Source of the DNA: JBEVNX01 sp040507895
Lineage (GTDB): Bacteria > Desulfobacterota > Binatia > JACPRU01
Direction: 5' to 3'
DNA length: 14,854 nucleotides
NCBI GenBank assembly: GCA_040507895.1
Contig: JBEVNX010000244.1
Location: 1 to 14,854, forward strand
Shown: positions 5,601-13,166 of the stretch, piece by piece
Layout: each line of letters opens with the position of its first letter
How positions within the stretch are numbered: the first letter of the stretch is position 1
The notes under the pieces: model-generated
The model's input: only the letters and a program-made list of their open reading frames with translations
Database searches by the model: none
What the model was told of the DNA's origin: nothing
Position numbers and translations under genes: made by a program

Positions 5601-7212
5601 AGTCGTAGGCTTCTTGGCTCACCACCGGCACGCGGTCGAAATTGTGCGTCGGTGGCGGCGACGGCGTCTGCCACTCCAGCCCAGTCGCGTTCCACGGATT
5701 GGCGCTCGCCTTCGGTCCGTAGCGCATCGACCAGATCAGATAGACGATCGGCAGAAGGTAGCCGACGCCGAGGATCGATGCGCCGGCAGTCGACATTACG
5801 TTGAGCACCTGAAACTCCGGGGCGTATACGTGATAGCGCCGCGGCATCCCCATGTAGCCGAGTAGGAACTGCGGAAAGAACGTCAGGTTGAAGCCGATGA
5901 AGACGATCGCCGCCGCGATCTTCGCCCAGAACTCCGGATACAGCCGGCCGGTGATCTTCGGCCACCAGAAATGCAGGCCGCCGAGGTACGCCATGATCGC
6001 GCCGCCCACCATGATGTAGTGGAAGTGCGCGATCACGAAGTAGGTGTCCGTGAGGTGCACGTCGAGGCCGATGGCCGCGAGGAAGAGCCCGGTCAGGCCA
6101 CCGATCGTGAACAAGCCGATGAACCCGAGCACGTAGATCATCGGCGTCTGCCAGGAGATCCGTCCTTTGTAGAGCGTTGCGGTCCAATTGAAAACCTTGA
6201 TCGCCGAGGGGATCGCGACCAGGTACGAGAGCAGCGAGAAGAGAATCCCGGCATACACCGACTGGCCGCTGACGAAGAGGTGATGCCCCCACACGAGGAA
6301 GCCGATGATCGCGATGCCGAGGCTCGAGAAGCAGATGAAGTGATAACCGAAGATTTGCTTGCGCGAGAAGCAGGTGACCATCTCGCTGACTACACCCATG
6401 CCCGGCAAGATCATGATGTAGACCGCCGGATGCGAGTAGAACCAGAAGAGGTGCTGGAAGAGCACCGGATCTCCGCCGAGCGCCGGGTCGAAGATGCCGA
6501 TGTGGAGACCGCGCTCGAGCAGTAGCAGCACGAGCGTGATCGCCAGCACCGGGGTGGCGAGCATCTGGATCAGGCTCGTGGCGTAGATCGCCCAGACGAA
6601 CAGCGGCAGCCGGAACCACGTGAGGCCGGGAGCGCGCATCTTGTGCGTCGTGACGATGAAGTTGAGCCCTGTGAGGATCGAGGAGAAGCCGACGATGAAC
6701 GCCGCGAAAACCGTCGAGATCACCTGCGTCTGCGACGCCGACGTGCTGTAGGGCGTATAGAATGTCCACCCCGTGTCCACGCCGCCCGCGATGATCGCGT
6801 AGGTGCCGAAGACGGCTCCGAGCATGTAGATGTACCAGCTCAGCAAATTGATGCGCGGAAACGCGAGGTCGCGCGCGCCGATCATCAGCGGCACCAGGAA
6901 GTTGCCGAGCACGGCGGGGATCGAAGGGATCAGGAAAAAGAAGATCATCACCACGCCGTGCATCGTGAAGAGCTTGTTGTAGGTATCGGCCTGCACGAGA
7001 TCGCCCCGCGGCGTCAGCAGCTCGATGCGCAGCGCCGCGGCGAACATCCCGCCGACCGAGAACATGACCGTGATGACGACGAGGTAGAGGATGGCGATGC
7101 GTTTGTGGTCGATCGTCAGCAGCCACGAGCGAATCCCATAGTCGGCATTCAGGTAGTTGACTTCCTGCTCCGCCGGACCGGGCCCTTCGGCCAAAGCGTG
7201 CGAGCTCTTCAT
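5563..7212 (-). CDS. coxA: Cytochrome c oxidase subunit I (A2-type heme-copper oxidase)
   Basis: 549 residues, about 12 membrane helices; catalyses reduction of oxygen to water coupled to proton pumping. Ligands by motif: heme a His85 (FTMHG) and His398, heme a3 His396 (AHFHY), and CuB His261, His310 and His311, with Tyr265 for the His-Tyr cross-link. The helix VI motif is YSHPAVY (259-265), so the D-channel Glu of A1 enzymes is Ala and the Tyr-Ser pair of A2 enzymes is present. D-channel Asp115 and K-channel Lys339 (IPSAIK) are retained. The segment VHLTDTYF has Thr388 where A1 enzymes carry the Mg-site His. The ATG overlaps the coxB stop by four bases, with GGAAGGAAG just upstream; a longer in-frame reading to 7704 overlaps coxB and is rejected. 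Confidence 0.96.
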   Translation of the reverse strand: MKSSHALAEGPGPAEQEVNYLNADYGIRSWLLTIDHKRIAILYLVVITVMFSVGGMFAAALRIELLTPRGDLVQADTYNKLFTMHGVVMIFFFLIPSIPAVLGNFLVPLMIGARDLAFPRINLLSWYIYMLGAVFGTYAIIAGGVDTGWTFYTPYSTSASQTQVISTVFAAFIVGFSSILTGLNFIVTTHKMRAPGLTWFRLPLFVWAIYATSLIQMLATPVLAITLVLLLLERGLHIGIFDPALGGDPVLFQHLFWFYSHPAVYIMILPGMGVVSEMVTCFSRKQIFGYHFICFSSLGIAIIGFLVWGHHLFVSGQSVYAGILFSLLSYLVAIPSAIKVFNWTATLYKGRISWQTPMIYVLGFIGLFTIGGLTGLFLAAIGLDVHLTDTYFVIAHFHYIMVGGAIMAYLGGLHFWWPKITGRLYPEFWAKIAAAIVFIGFNLTFFPQFLLGYMGMPRRYHVYAPEFQVLNVMSTAGASILGVGYLLPIVYLIWSMRYGPKASANPWNATGLEWQTPSPPPTHNFDRVPVVSQEAYDYEAMGRALGRSH

Positions 7213-8240
7213 GGCTTCCTTCCTTCGGAACCGAGCGCGGCAGCCGTCGCCCCGCCCTGCTTCGGGCCGAGCGAGCGCATGTAAGCGAGCAGCTCGACGA
7301 TCTGCTCCTCGCTCAACTGACCCTGGAACGTCGGCATGAGCGGCTGGAAGCCCGCGACGATCTTCGCCGCCGGATTGAGGATCGACTCGCGCACGTAGGT
7401 CTCGTCGGCGACGGCCGTACCCCCGCCTTCGAGCTTCACCGTCGACCCGAGCAAGCCGACGAGCGACGGTCCGCGGCCCTCGCCGCTCGGCAGGTGACAG
7501 GTGTTGCACGCGCGCTCGTTGAACAGGCGCTCGCCCATCTGCGCGAGCGTCTGGCCGGGCGCGACGGTGCCGCCGCCCGCCAACCATGCCTCGTAGTCGT
7601 CGGGCTCGAGGACGGTCACGGTGCCGATCATGCCGGAATGCTGGGTGCCACAGTATTCCGCGCAGAACAGATGGAAGGTGCCGGTTCGAGTGGCGCGGAA
7701 CCACGTCTGCGTGAAGCGTCCCGGCACCACGTCCTGCTTCACCCGGAAAGCGGGAACGAAAAAGCTGTGGATGACGTCTTCCGACGACATCGTCAGCCGC
7801 ACGTTCTGGCCGATCGGAACGTGCAGCGCGTTGATCTCACGCACGCCCTCGGGGTGCTGGAATTTCCACATCCATTGCTTGCCGACCGCGTAGATCTGCA
7901 TGGCGTCGGCGGGCGGCCGCGAGAGCGTGAAGAAAAGCCTCGTGCCCCATAGGAACATGACCATCGCCAGCCCGAACGGAATCACCGTCCAGACGATCTC
8001 GAGCACCATCGCTCCTCTGCCATGCCCGTGAGCGATCGGATCCTCGATCTCCTCCCGCTGCGCACGGAGCTTTTCGGCTGCCGGCCCGCCTTCTCGATAG
8101 TGGATGGCGAAGAACAGGATCAGCAACGCGATCAGCACCGAGAAGAAGCCGCTGACTGCCACCATGAAGAAGAAGAACAGATCCACGCTCGAGGCCACGC
8201 TCGACGCCTGATCGGGAACGAAGAACAGCAGCTTCTCCAT
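7209..8240 (-). CDS. coxB: Cytochrome c oxidase subunit II with fused cytochrome c domain (caa3 type)
   Basis: 343 residues. Two N-terminal membrane helices (about 20-48 and 78-104) are followed by the periplasmic CuA cupredoxin domain (about 110-215), with ligands His158, Cys193, Cys197, His201 and Met204 in the block from HLFCAEYC to HSGM. A C-terminal class I cytochrome c domain (about 230-328) has the heme site CNTCH (245-249) and probable axial Met302 (PLMPTF). Electrons enter through the cytochrome c domain and pass to CuA, then to heme a in CoxA. No cleavable lipoprotein signal is obvious. It starts 12 bases after sco, and its stop overlaps the coxA start. The fused heme domain suits electron delivery from the adjacent alternative complex III. 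Confidence 0.96.
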   Translation of the reverse strand: MEKLLFFVPDQASSVASSVDLFFFFMVAVSGFFSVLIALLILFFAIHYREGGPAAEKLRAQREEIEDPIAHGHGRGAMVLEIVWTVIPFGLAMVMFLWGTRLFFTLSRPPADAMQIYAVGKQWMWKFQHPEGVREINALHVPIGQNVRLTMSSEDVIHSFFVPAFRVKQDVVPGRFTQTWFRATRTGTFHLFCAEYCGTQHSGMIGTVTVLEPDDYEAWLAGGGTVAPGQTLAQMGERLFNERACNTCHLPSGEGRGPSLVGLLGSTVKLEGGGTAVADETYVRESILNPAAKIVAGFQPLMPTFQGQLSEEQIVELLAYMRSLGPKQGGATAAALGSEGRKP

Positions 8241-8252
8241 GGAGGCGCCTGG

Positions 8253-9056
8253 TCAGACCTTCCGCTGTGCGCTTTCGTGTCGAAGCTGGATGACGACGAA
8301 CGCCGCGAGCGCGGCGAGCGTCAGCACCGCGCCGATGCGGACCCCGGCCATCGCTGCGGGTCCGTATTTTCCGGTTGCGGGGTCGTAGTGGTAGCAGAAG
8401 AGCAGCAGCTGATCGGCGAGCGTGCCGATCTTTTGCTGCGACGCCTCGACCAGCGCCAGCCGCACGTCGCGCGGCGCGTAGTCGATGCCGAAAAGGACGC
8501 GTGAGATCCGCCCGAGCGGCGTCAGCACGAAGAGGCCGGTGGCGTGCGCGAACTGATCGTCGGCCCCGTCGTAGCGGAACCGGAAGCCGACCGCCTCGGC
8601 GAGCCGCCGGCCCGCGTCACCCTCTCCGACCAGGAAATGCCATCCTGAGGCGGCCCGGTCGCGGCCGTACAAGGCGACGATCTTGCGCTTCTTCTCGGCC
8701 GCCTGCGCCGGGCTCTCACGCTCGTCGATCGACACGGTGACGATCTGGAACTCCTCGCCGACGTTCCACGACAACGGCCGCAAGCTCCTGACCAGCCCTT
8801 CGAGCGCCATCGGGCAGAGCATCGGGCAGTGGTAGTAGACGAACGCTAAGAGCACGGGCTTCTGTCCGAAGAAATCGCCGAGCCGCACTGGGTTGTCGCT
8901 CTCGTCACGAAACCGGAGGTCCAGCGGCACGACTTGATCGAGCCGCTGCTCGATGCCCACGTCGCGAAGCCCCGGCGGAGGCGCGGTGTTGCTCGCCGAC
9001 GCCGTCGCCGCCAGCAGCGCCCACACGAAGCTCGCAGGGTGGATCCACCGTTTCAT
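8253..9056 (-). CDS. Sco1/SenC-family copper chaperone for CuA assembly
   Basis: 267 residues. A signal or anchor segment (about 1-22) precedes a thioredoxin-like domain containing CPMLC (Cys77, Cys81) and the distal His171 (FAHATGLF), the three copper ligands of Sco proteins. A C-terminal extension (LLLFCYHYDPATGKYG, then a membrane helix about 236-257) is typical of Sco proteins encoded beside alternative complex III and adds a second membrane anchor. Its probable job is copper delivery to, or thiol reduction of, the CuA site of the next gene product, CoxB. The ATG overlaps the stop of the upstream small gene by four bases. The assignment is secure; the balance between metallochaperone and reductase roles is not visible in sequence. 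Confidence 0.93.
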   Translation of the reverse strand: MKRWIHPASFVWALLAATASASNTAPPPGLRDVGIEQRLDQVVPLDLRFRDESDNPVRLGDFFGQKPVLLAFVYYHCPMLCPMALEGLVRSLRPLSWNVGEEFQIVTVSIDERESPAQAAEKKRKIVALYGRDRAASGWHFLVGEGDAGRRLAEAVGFRFRYDGADDQFAHATGLFVLTPLGRISRVLFGIDYAPRDVRLALVEASQQKIGTLADQLLLFCYHYDPATGKYGPAAMAGVRIGAVLTLAALAAFVVIQLRHESAQRKV

Positions 9057-9460
9057 GGTATATTCCTGGGAGTGGAGCGGCTCGGCAGGCCTTCCTTGGC
9101 AACGAGGTCCAGAGCTCGAGCGACGGGAATGCGGATCAGGCCGGCTTCCTTGTCGACCCAGCCGTAGCTGTCGAGGACCTGCTCCTCTTGCTTGCGCACC
9201 GAGGCGAGGTCGTGGGGCTCGTCGACGATGAGCTTCGGCTCCGGAGGCGGCGCTTGCTCCATCGGCGCCAGCGGCGAGATCTTCGGATCCGCCCGCTGCG
9301 CGTACCCCGCGAGCACGTCGAAGAACACCCAGGCCACGACGATCGAGAGCAGGATCATGCAGGCCAGCCCGGCGACCCACCAGAGCAGCGTCTTGGGGCT
9401 GACGTCGCTGGTCTCGTAGCCGACGTCCGCGGACGGCTGAGAGTGTTCAGTGTCCGACAT
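9053..9460 (-). CDS. Small single-pass membrane protein of the ACIII/oxidase operon
   Basis: 135 residues with one membrane helix (about 24-48, TLLWWVAGLACMILLSIVVA), a Pro-rich linker (MEQAPPPEPKL), and a C-terminal segment YGWVDKEAGLIRIPVARALD. From memory, proteins with this YGWVD...GLIRIPV...A pattern are recurrent between actF and sco in such operons, but I do not know a demonstrated function. Possible roles are a small ACIII subunit (ActG-like position) or an assembly link between ACIII and the oxidase. The ATG lies within the last codons of actF (14-base overlap) with GGAAG upstream, and the stop overlaps sco. That it is a real gene is well supported by this tight packing. Confidence 0.8.
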   Translation of the reverse strand: MSDTEHSQPSADVGYETSDVSPKTLLWWVAGLACMILLSIVVAWVFFDVLAGYAQRADPKISPLAPMEQAPPPEPKLIVDEPHDLASVRKQEEQVLDSYGWVDKEAGLIRIPVARALDLVAKEGLPSRSTPRNIP

Positions 9461-10631
9461 GCTCGAAAGCTTCCTGCATGTAGGGGTCGTGGAGGGGAAG
9501 AAGCGGCTCGGCGGCCACTTCGCGGAAAAACCACCAGAGCCAGATTCCGCCGATGCCGACCGGAGCGGCGAGGTCGAGCCAGTGAATGGCCAAGCCCGCG
9601 TGGTGGAAGAGCGGCGCGATCATCCACAGCATCTCGATGAAGCGCATCAGCATGATGAAGCCGGCCACGCGCGCCAAGAGCCGCATGTTGCGCTTCAAGT
9701 CGCGGGAGAGCAGCAGCGCGAACGGCACGAAGAAGTGGAGCAGGTTGACGACGATGCCGAGTCCCAGCCAGCCGCCCCGCGAGTGGTCGAGATACCAGCG
9801 GATCTCCTCCGGGAGATTCCCCGCCCAGATGATCAGAAACTGCGAGAAGGAGAAGTAGGCCCAGACCATCACGAAGGCGAGCATGAGCTTGCCGAGGTCG
9901 TGGAATACCCCCGGACCGACCACCGGAGCGAAGGGCTCGTAGCGCGCCAGCAGCGCGAGCATCATCACCACGAACGCAAACGCGTTCAGCACTTGTCCCA
10001 CAGCGATCAGCGGGCCGAAGATCGTCGAGTACCAATGGGGGACGAGCGCCATCACCCAGTCGATGGCCGCGAACGTGATGGCTAAGAAATAGAAGACCAC
10101 GCCCGGCGCGGACAGCGACTGCATCTTTCGCGACAGCGTGATGTCGCCCGTGCGGTCCTGCTCCCGCGACCACGTGTTGAGACGCCACGAGAGCCCGATC
10201 CAGATCGCGAAATACAGGACGGTCCGGACTAGCCAGAAGGTCGGATTCAGATACGGCGCCTTGTGGCGCAACACCTCGTCGGCCGCCACCACCTCGGGAC
10301 GCGACCACGAGTAGAGCGAATGCATGCCGAGCACGATCGGCACGAACAGCACGGCCATCAACGGCAGCGTGCGCGTGCTCGCCTCGAGCAGACGGCGGAT
10401 CGACAGACCCCAGGCCCCGCCGGTCATGTGCTGCAACATGTTGAGCGGCAGCGAGCCGAGCGCGATGCCGAACCAGAAGAGGTAGCCGAGCAAGTAAGAG
10501 CGATAGAACTGTTCCGGGTTGGTGAGCCACCCGACGATACAGAGCGCGAGGCCCGCCACGCCGACTCCGAGGGCACGGGTTTGAGGTTGGCTGAAGTCGG
10601 CCTGCGAAGCGCTGTTCGAGTGCGTCGTCAT
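9447..10631 (-). CDS. actF: Alternative complex III membrane subunit ActF
   Basis: 394 residues with about ten membrane helices and no cofactor motif. It belongs to the NrfD/PsrC-related group of ACIII subunits and is paired with ActC in the membrane. Recognisable parts include NPEQFYRSYLLGYLFWFGIALG, LPLNMLQHMTGGAWG, then FAAIDWVMALVPHWYSTIFG, and a C-terminal LPLHDPYMQEAFEH. In structures of ACIII, ActC and ActF form the core membrane dimer; ActC is proposed to carry the quinol site, and ActF has been considered for proton conduction. It begins 16 bases after actE with GAGG upstream, and its end overlaps the next gene by 14 bases. Confidence 0.92.
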   Translation of the reverse strand: MTTHSNSASQADFSQPQTRALGVGVAGLALCIVGWLTNPEQFYRSYLLGYLFWFGIALGSLPLNMLQHMTGGAWGLSIRRLLEASTRTLPLMAVLFVPIVLGMHSLYSWSRPEVVAADEVLRHKAPYLNPTFWLVRTVLYFAIWIGLSWRLNTWSREQDRTGDITLSRKMQSLSAPGVVFYFLAITFAAIDWVMALVPHWYSTIFGPLIAVGQVLNAFAFVVMMLALLARYEPFAPVVGPGVFHDLGKLMLAFVMVWAYFSFSQFLIIWAGNLPEEIRWYLDHSRGGWLGLGIVVNLLHFFVPFALLLSRDLKRNMRLLARVAGFIMLMRFIEMLWMIAPLFHHAGLAIHWLDLAAPVGIGGIWLWWFFREVAAEPLLPLHDPYMQEAFEHVGH

Positions 10632-10647
10632 CGGGATTGGCCTCGGC

Positions 10648-11229
10648 TCATCCGCCCCCCTGAAGCTTCGCCGCTTCCTCCGGCGGCGCGTCCGCGAGCG
10701 TCGCCTGCTGGCTACGCTGCAACACCCGGATGTAGGCGGCGATGGCCCAGCGATCCGATGCCGGCACCGGCGACCGGTAGTCCGGCATCGCGCCGAAGCC
10801 GCTGGTCATCACGTCGAAGAGGTGTCCTGGCGGGGCCTGACGCAGCCGTTCGATGTGCAGAGACGGCGGCTGTTTGAAGCCGCGGCGCACGACCATGCCG
10901 AGGCCGCCGCCGGTGCGGTCGTGACAGGGGCTGCAGTAGATGTTGAACCGCTCCTGGCCGCGCTTCAAAACGTCGGCCGTGACCGCCATGGGAAAGACGT
11001 CCATGAGCTTCCCCGCCGCGGTCTTGCCCGAGTAGAACTCCACGTCGTCGTCGAGGTGGTTGCGCGCCACCGTGCCGAGGACTAGCGGCCGCGCCGATTG
11101 CCCGTCGGGGAAAAACCTGCTCGCCGCCAGCGTCTTGTACTTCGGCTGGTCGTGCATGTCCTGCCGGCAGCCACCGCAGAGCGCCAGCGCGATGGCGACG
11201 AGCACGGCGCGGGAGAACCGTGCGTTCAC
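10648..11229 (-). CDS. actE: Alternative complex III monoheme cytochrome c subunit ActE
   Basis: 193 residues. The N-terminus looks like a lipoprotein signal ending at Cys21 (ALCGGC), matching the known lipidation of ActE in other ACIII complexes, although Cys rather than Leu at -3 is atypical. The single heme site is CSPCH (about 120-124), with a probable axial Met in FGAMPDY. Conserved ACIII-type context includes KYKTLAASRFFPDG near the N-terminus and YCSPCHDRTGGG. It carries electrons out of ACIII, probably to the cytochrome c domain of CoxB. The start is GTG, and GTGA overlaps the actD stop (11226-11229), which fixes the start and indicates coupled translation. Confidence 0.92.
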   Translation of the reverse strand: MNARFSRAVLVAIALALCGGCRQDMHDQPKYKTLAASRFFPDGQSARPLVLGTVARNHLDDDVEFYSGKTAAGKLMDVFPMAVTADVLKRGQERFNIYCSPCHDRTGGGLGMVVRRGFKQPPSLHIERLRQAPPGHLFDVMTSGFGAMPDYRSPVPASDRWAIAAYIRVLQRSQQATLADAPPEEAAKLQGGG

Positions 11230-11774
11230 GGCTCGACCTCCGAGACCGATCGCGGAGCGAACTGCTCGAGAAACTTCCGCGTGCCCTCCAGATCGAAGCG
11301 CGCGTCGGTCGACTCGATGCAAAGGAAGAAGCGATCGCGGCTGGCGAGCGCGAAGCTCGGCACGTTGAACACCGGATGATACGGCATCGGCAGCCCGTTC
11401 AGAGCGAGCATGCCGAGCACGCAGGAGAGCGCCGCTAGTAGGATCGTGCACTCGAAGGTGATCGGGATGAACGCCGGCAAGCTAAAGAACGGCTTGCCGC
11501 CGATGTTGAGCGGGTACGCGACGACCGAAACCCAATACTGGAGCGCGAGGCCACCGAGGCCGCCAAGAATGCCGCCGCAGAGCACGATGAGAGGCATGGC
11601 GTTGCGGTGGAGGCCGAGCGCGTCGAAGACCGCCTCGATCGGGAACGGGGTGTAAGCGTCCATGCGCCGATAGCCCGCTTCACGCGCGGCGCGGCAGGCT
11701 CGCACCAGATCGGCCGGCGTGTCGAACTCGGCCATCAATCCCCAGAGGGTCGGCTTGCGGATCGGAGCGCTCAC
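11226..11774 (-). CDS. actD: Alternative complex III subunit ActD (DUF3341)
   Basis: 182 residues. An N-terminal soluble part of about 70 residues (LWGLMAEFDTPADLVRACRA, then DAYTPFPIEAV) is followed by two membrane helices (about 74-95 and 115-140, GGILGGLGGLALQYWVSVVA and FIPITFECTILLAALSCVLG) and a short C-terminal tail. This is the DUF3341 pattern of ActD, a structural subunit of ACIII without redox cofactors. The GTG start at 11772-11774 overlaps the actC TGA as GTGA; longer in-frame extension to 12890 would lie wholly across actC and is rejected. Confidence 0.92.
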   Translation of the reverse strand: MSAPIRKPTLWGLMAEFDTPADLVRACRAAREAGYRRMDAYTPFPIEAVFDALGLHRNAMPLIVLCGGILGGLGGLALQYWVSVVAYPLNIGGKPFFSLPAFIPITFECTILLAALSCVLGMLALNGLPMPYHPVFNVPSFALASRDRFFLCIESTDARFDLEGTRKFLEQFAPRSVSEVEP

Positions 11775-13162
11775 GCGTGCTTCTCCTTCACCTCGGCCTC
11801 GGGAAGAATGGTGCGCATCTCGAAGATCGAGATCATCGGCAGCACGCGGATGAAGAGATAAATGAGGGTCACGAAAAGCCCGATCGTTCCGATGTACGTC
11901 GACCAGTCCCACTTCGTCGGGTAGTACATGCCCCACGACGACGGCACGAAGTCGCGGTGCAGGCTCGTGACGACGATCACGAAGCGCTCGAGCCACATGC
12001 CGATCGAGACGATGATCGAGACGATGAAGAGACAAGCGATGCTCGACCTCGCCCAGGCGAACCAGAAGATCTGCGGGGCGAAGCCGTTGCAGAAGATCAG
12101 CGCCCAGTAGATCGCGCCATAGGGACCTACGACGCGGTTCACGGTCATGTACCACTCGTACTCGTTGCCGCTGTACCAGCCGAAGAACGCCTCCATGATG
12201 TACCCGTAGAAGACGATCAGTCCGGTCGCCATCATCACCTTGGCCATGTTCTGCAGGTGACGGAGCGTGATGAAGTCCTCCAGGCCGTACGCCCAGCGCA
12301 ACGGAATCGCGATCAACAGCACCATCGCAAAGCCAGCGTAGATCGCGCCGGCAACGAAGTACGGCGGGAAGATCGTCGAGTGCCAGCCGGGGATGATGCC
12401 GATGGCGAAGTCGAACGACACCACGGTATGCACGGACAGCACCAGCGGCGTCGCCAAGCCCGCCAACAGCAGGTACGCGGTCTCGTAGCGATGCCAGTGC
12501 TGCGCCGAGCCCCGCCATCCCATCGCGAGCATGCCGTAGATGATGCGGGCCGGGCGGCTCTCGGCGCGATCGCGCAGCGTTGCCAAGTCGGGGATCAGTC
12601 CGATGAACCAGAACAGCGCGGAGACGGTGGCGTAGGTCGACACGGCGAACACATCCCACATCAACGGGCTGCGGAATTGGGGCCACATGTTCATCGTGTT
12701 GGGATACGGAAACAGCCAGTAGTCGAGCCACGGGCGCCCCGTGTGCATCGCGGGGTAAATGCCGGCGCAGGCGACCGCGAACAGCGTCATCGCCTCCGCG
12801 AAGCGATTGATCGACGTCCGCCACGATTGTCGCAGCAACAAGAGGATCGCCGAAATCAGCGTGCCGGCGTGTCCGATGCCGATCCACCACACGAAGTTGA
12901 TGATGTCGAAGGCCCAGCCGACGGGAATGTTCTCGCCCCAGATGCCCACGCCCATCACCACGAGATAGGCGAGCGAGTAGAAGAGCATCATCGTGATCGA
13001 GAACGCGATCGCGAAACCGAAATACCAGCCTCTCGGCGTGCCCCGGGTGAGCACGATCGAGCTGATCTGGTCGGTGACGGTCGAGAAGCTGTGCCCGGGC
13101 TCGATGATCGGCGGGCGATCGGCTTCGGGATGAGGCGTTGGAGTGTGCGGCTCGACCGCCAT
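11771..13162 (-). CDS. actC: Alternative complex III quinol-oxidising membrane subunit ActC (NrfD family)
   Basis: 463 residues with about ten membrane helices and an N-terminal cytoplasmic segment rich in Pro and His. NrfD/PsrC-type features include FVWWIGIGHAGTLISAILLL, then YPAMHTGRPW, and SPLMWDVFAVSTYATVSALFW. It is the proposed menaquinol oxidation site of ACIII, passing electrons to the iron-sulfur subunit ActB. It lies four bases after actB, with GGAAGGA upstream of the ATG, and its stop overlaps the actD start. The length is normal for the family. Confidence 0.94.
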   Translation of the reverse strand: MAVEPHTPTPHPEADRPPIIEPGHSFSTVTDQISSIVLTRGTPRGWYFGFAIAFSITMMLFYSLAYLVVMGVGIWGENIPVGWAFDIINFVWWIGIGHAGTLISAILLLLRQSWRTSINRFAEAMTLFAVACAGIYPAMHTGRPWLDYWLFPYPNTMNMWPQFRSPLMWDVFAVSTYATVSALFWFIGLIPDLATLRDRAESRPARIIYGMLAMGWRGSAQHWHRYETAYLLLAGLATPLVLSVHTVVSFDFAIGIIPGWHSTIFPPYFVAGAIYAGFAMVLLIAIPLRWAYGLEDFITLRHLQNMAKVMMATGLIVFYGYIMEAFFGWYSGNEYEWYMTVNRVVGPYGAIYWALIFCNGFAPQIFWFAWARSSIACLFIVSIIVSIGMWLERFVIVVTSLHRDFVPSSWGMYYPTKWDWSTYIGTIGLFVTLIYLFIRVLPMISIFEMRTILPEAEVKEKHA

Positions 13163-13166
13163 CGGA

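Noticed and set aside
7213..7704. In-frame extension of coxA to 7704
   Set aside because: It lies over coxB, is Arg-rich and unlike any subunit I. The ATG at 7212 has a strong ribosome binding site and the family N-terminus.
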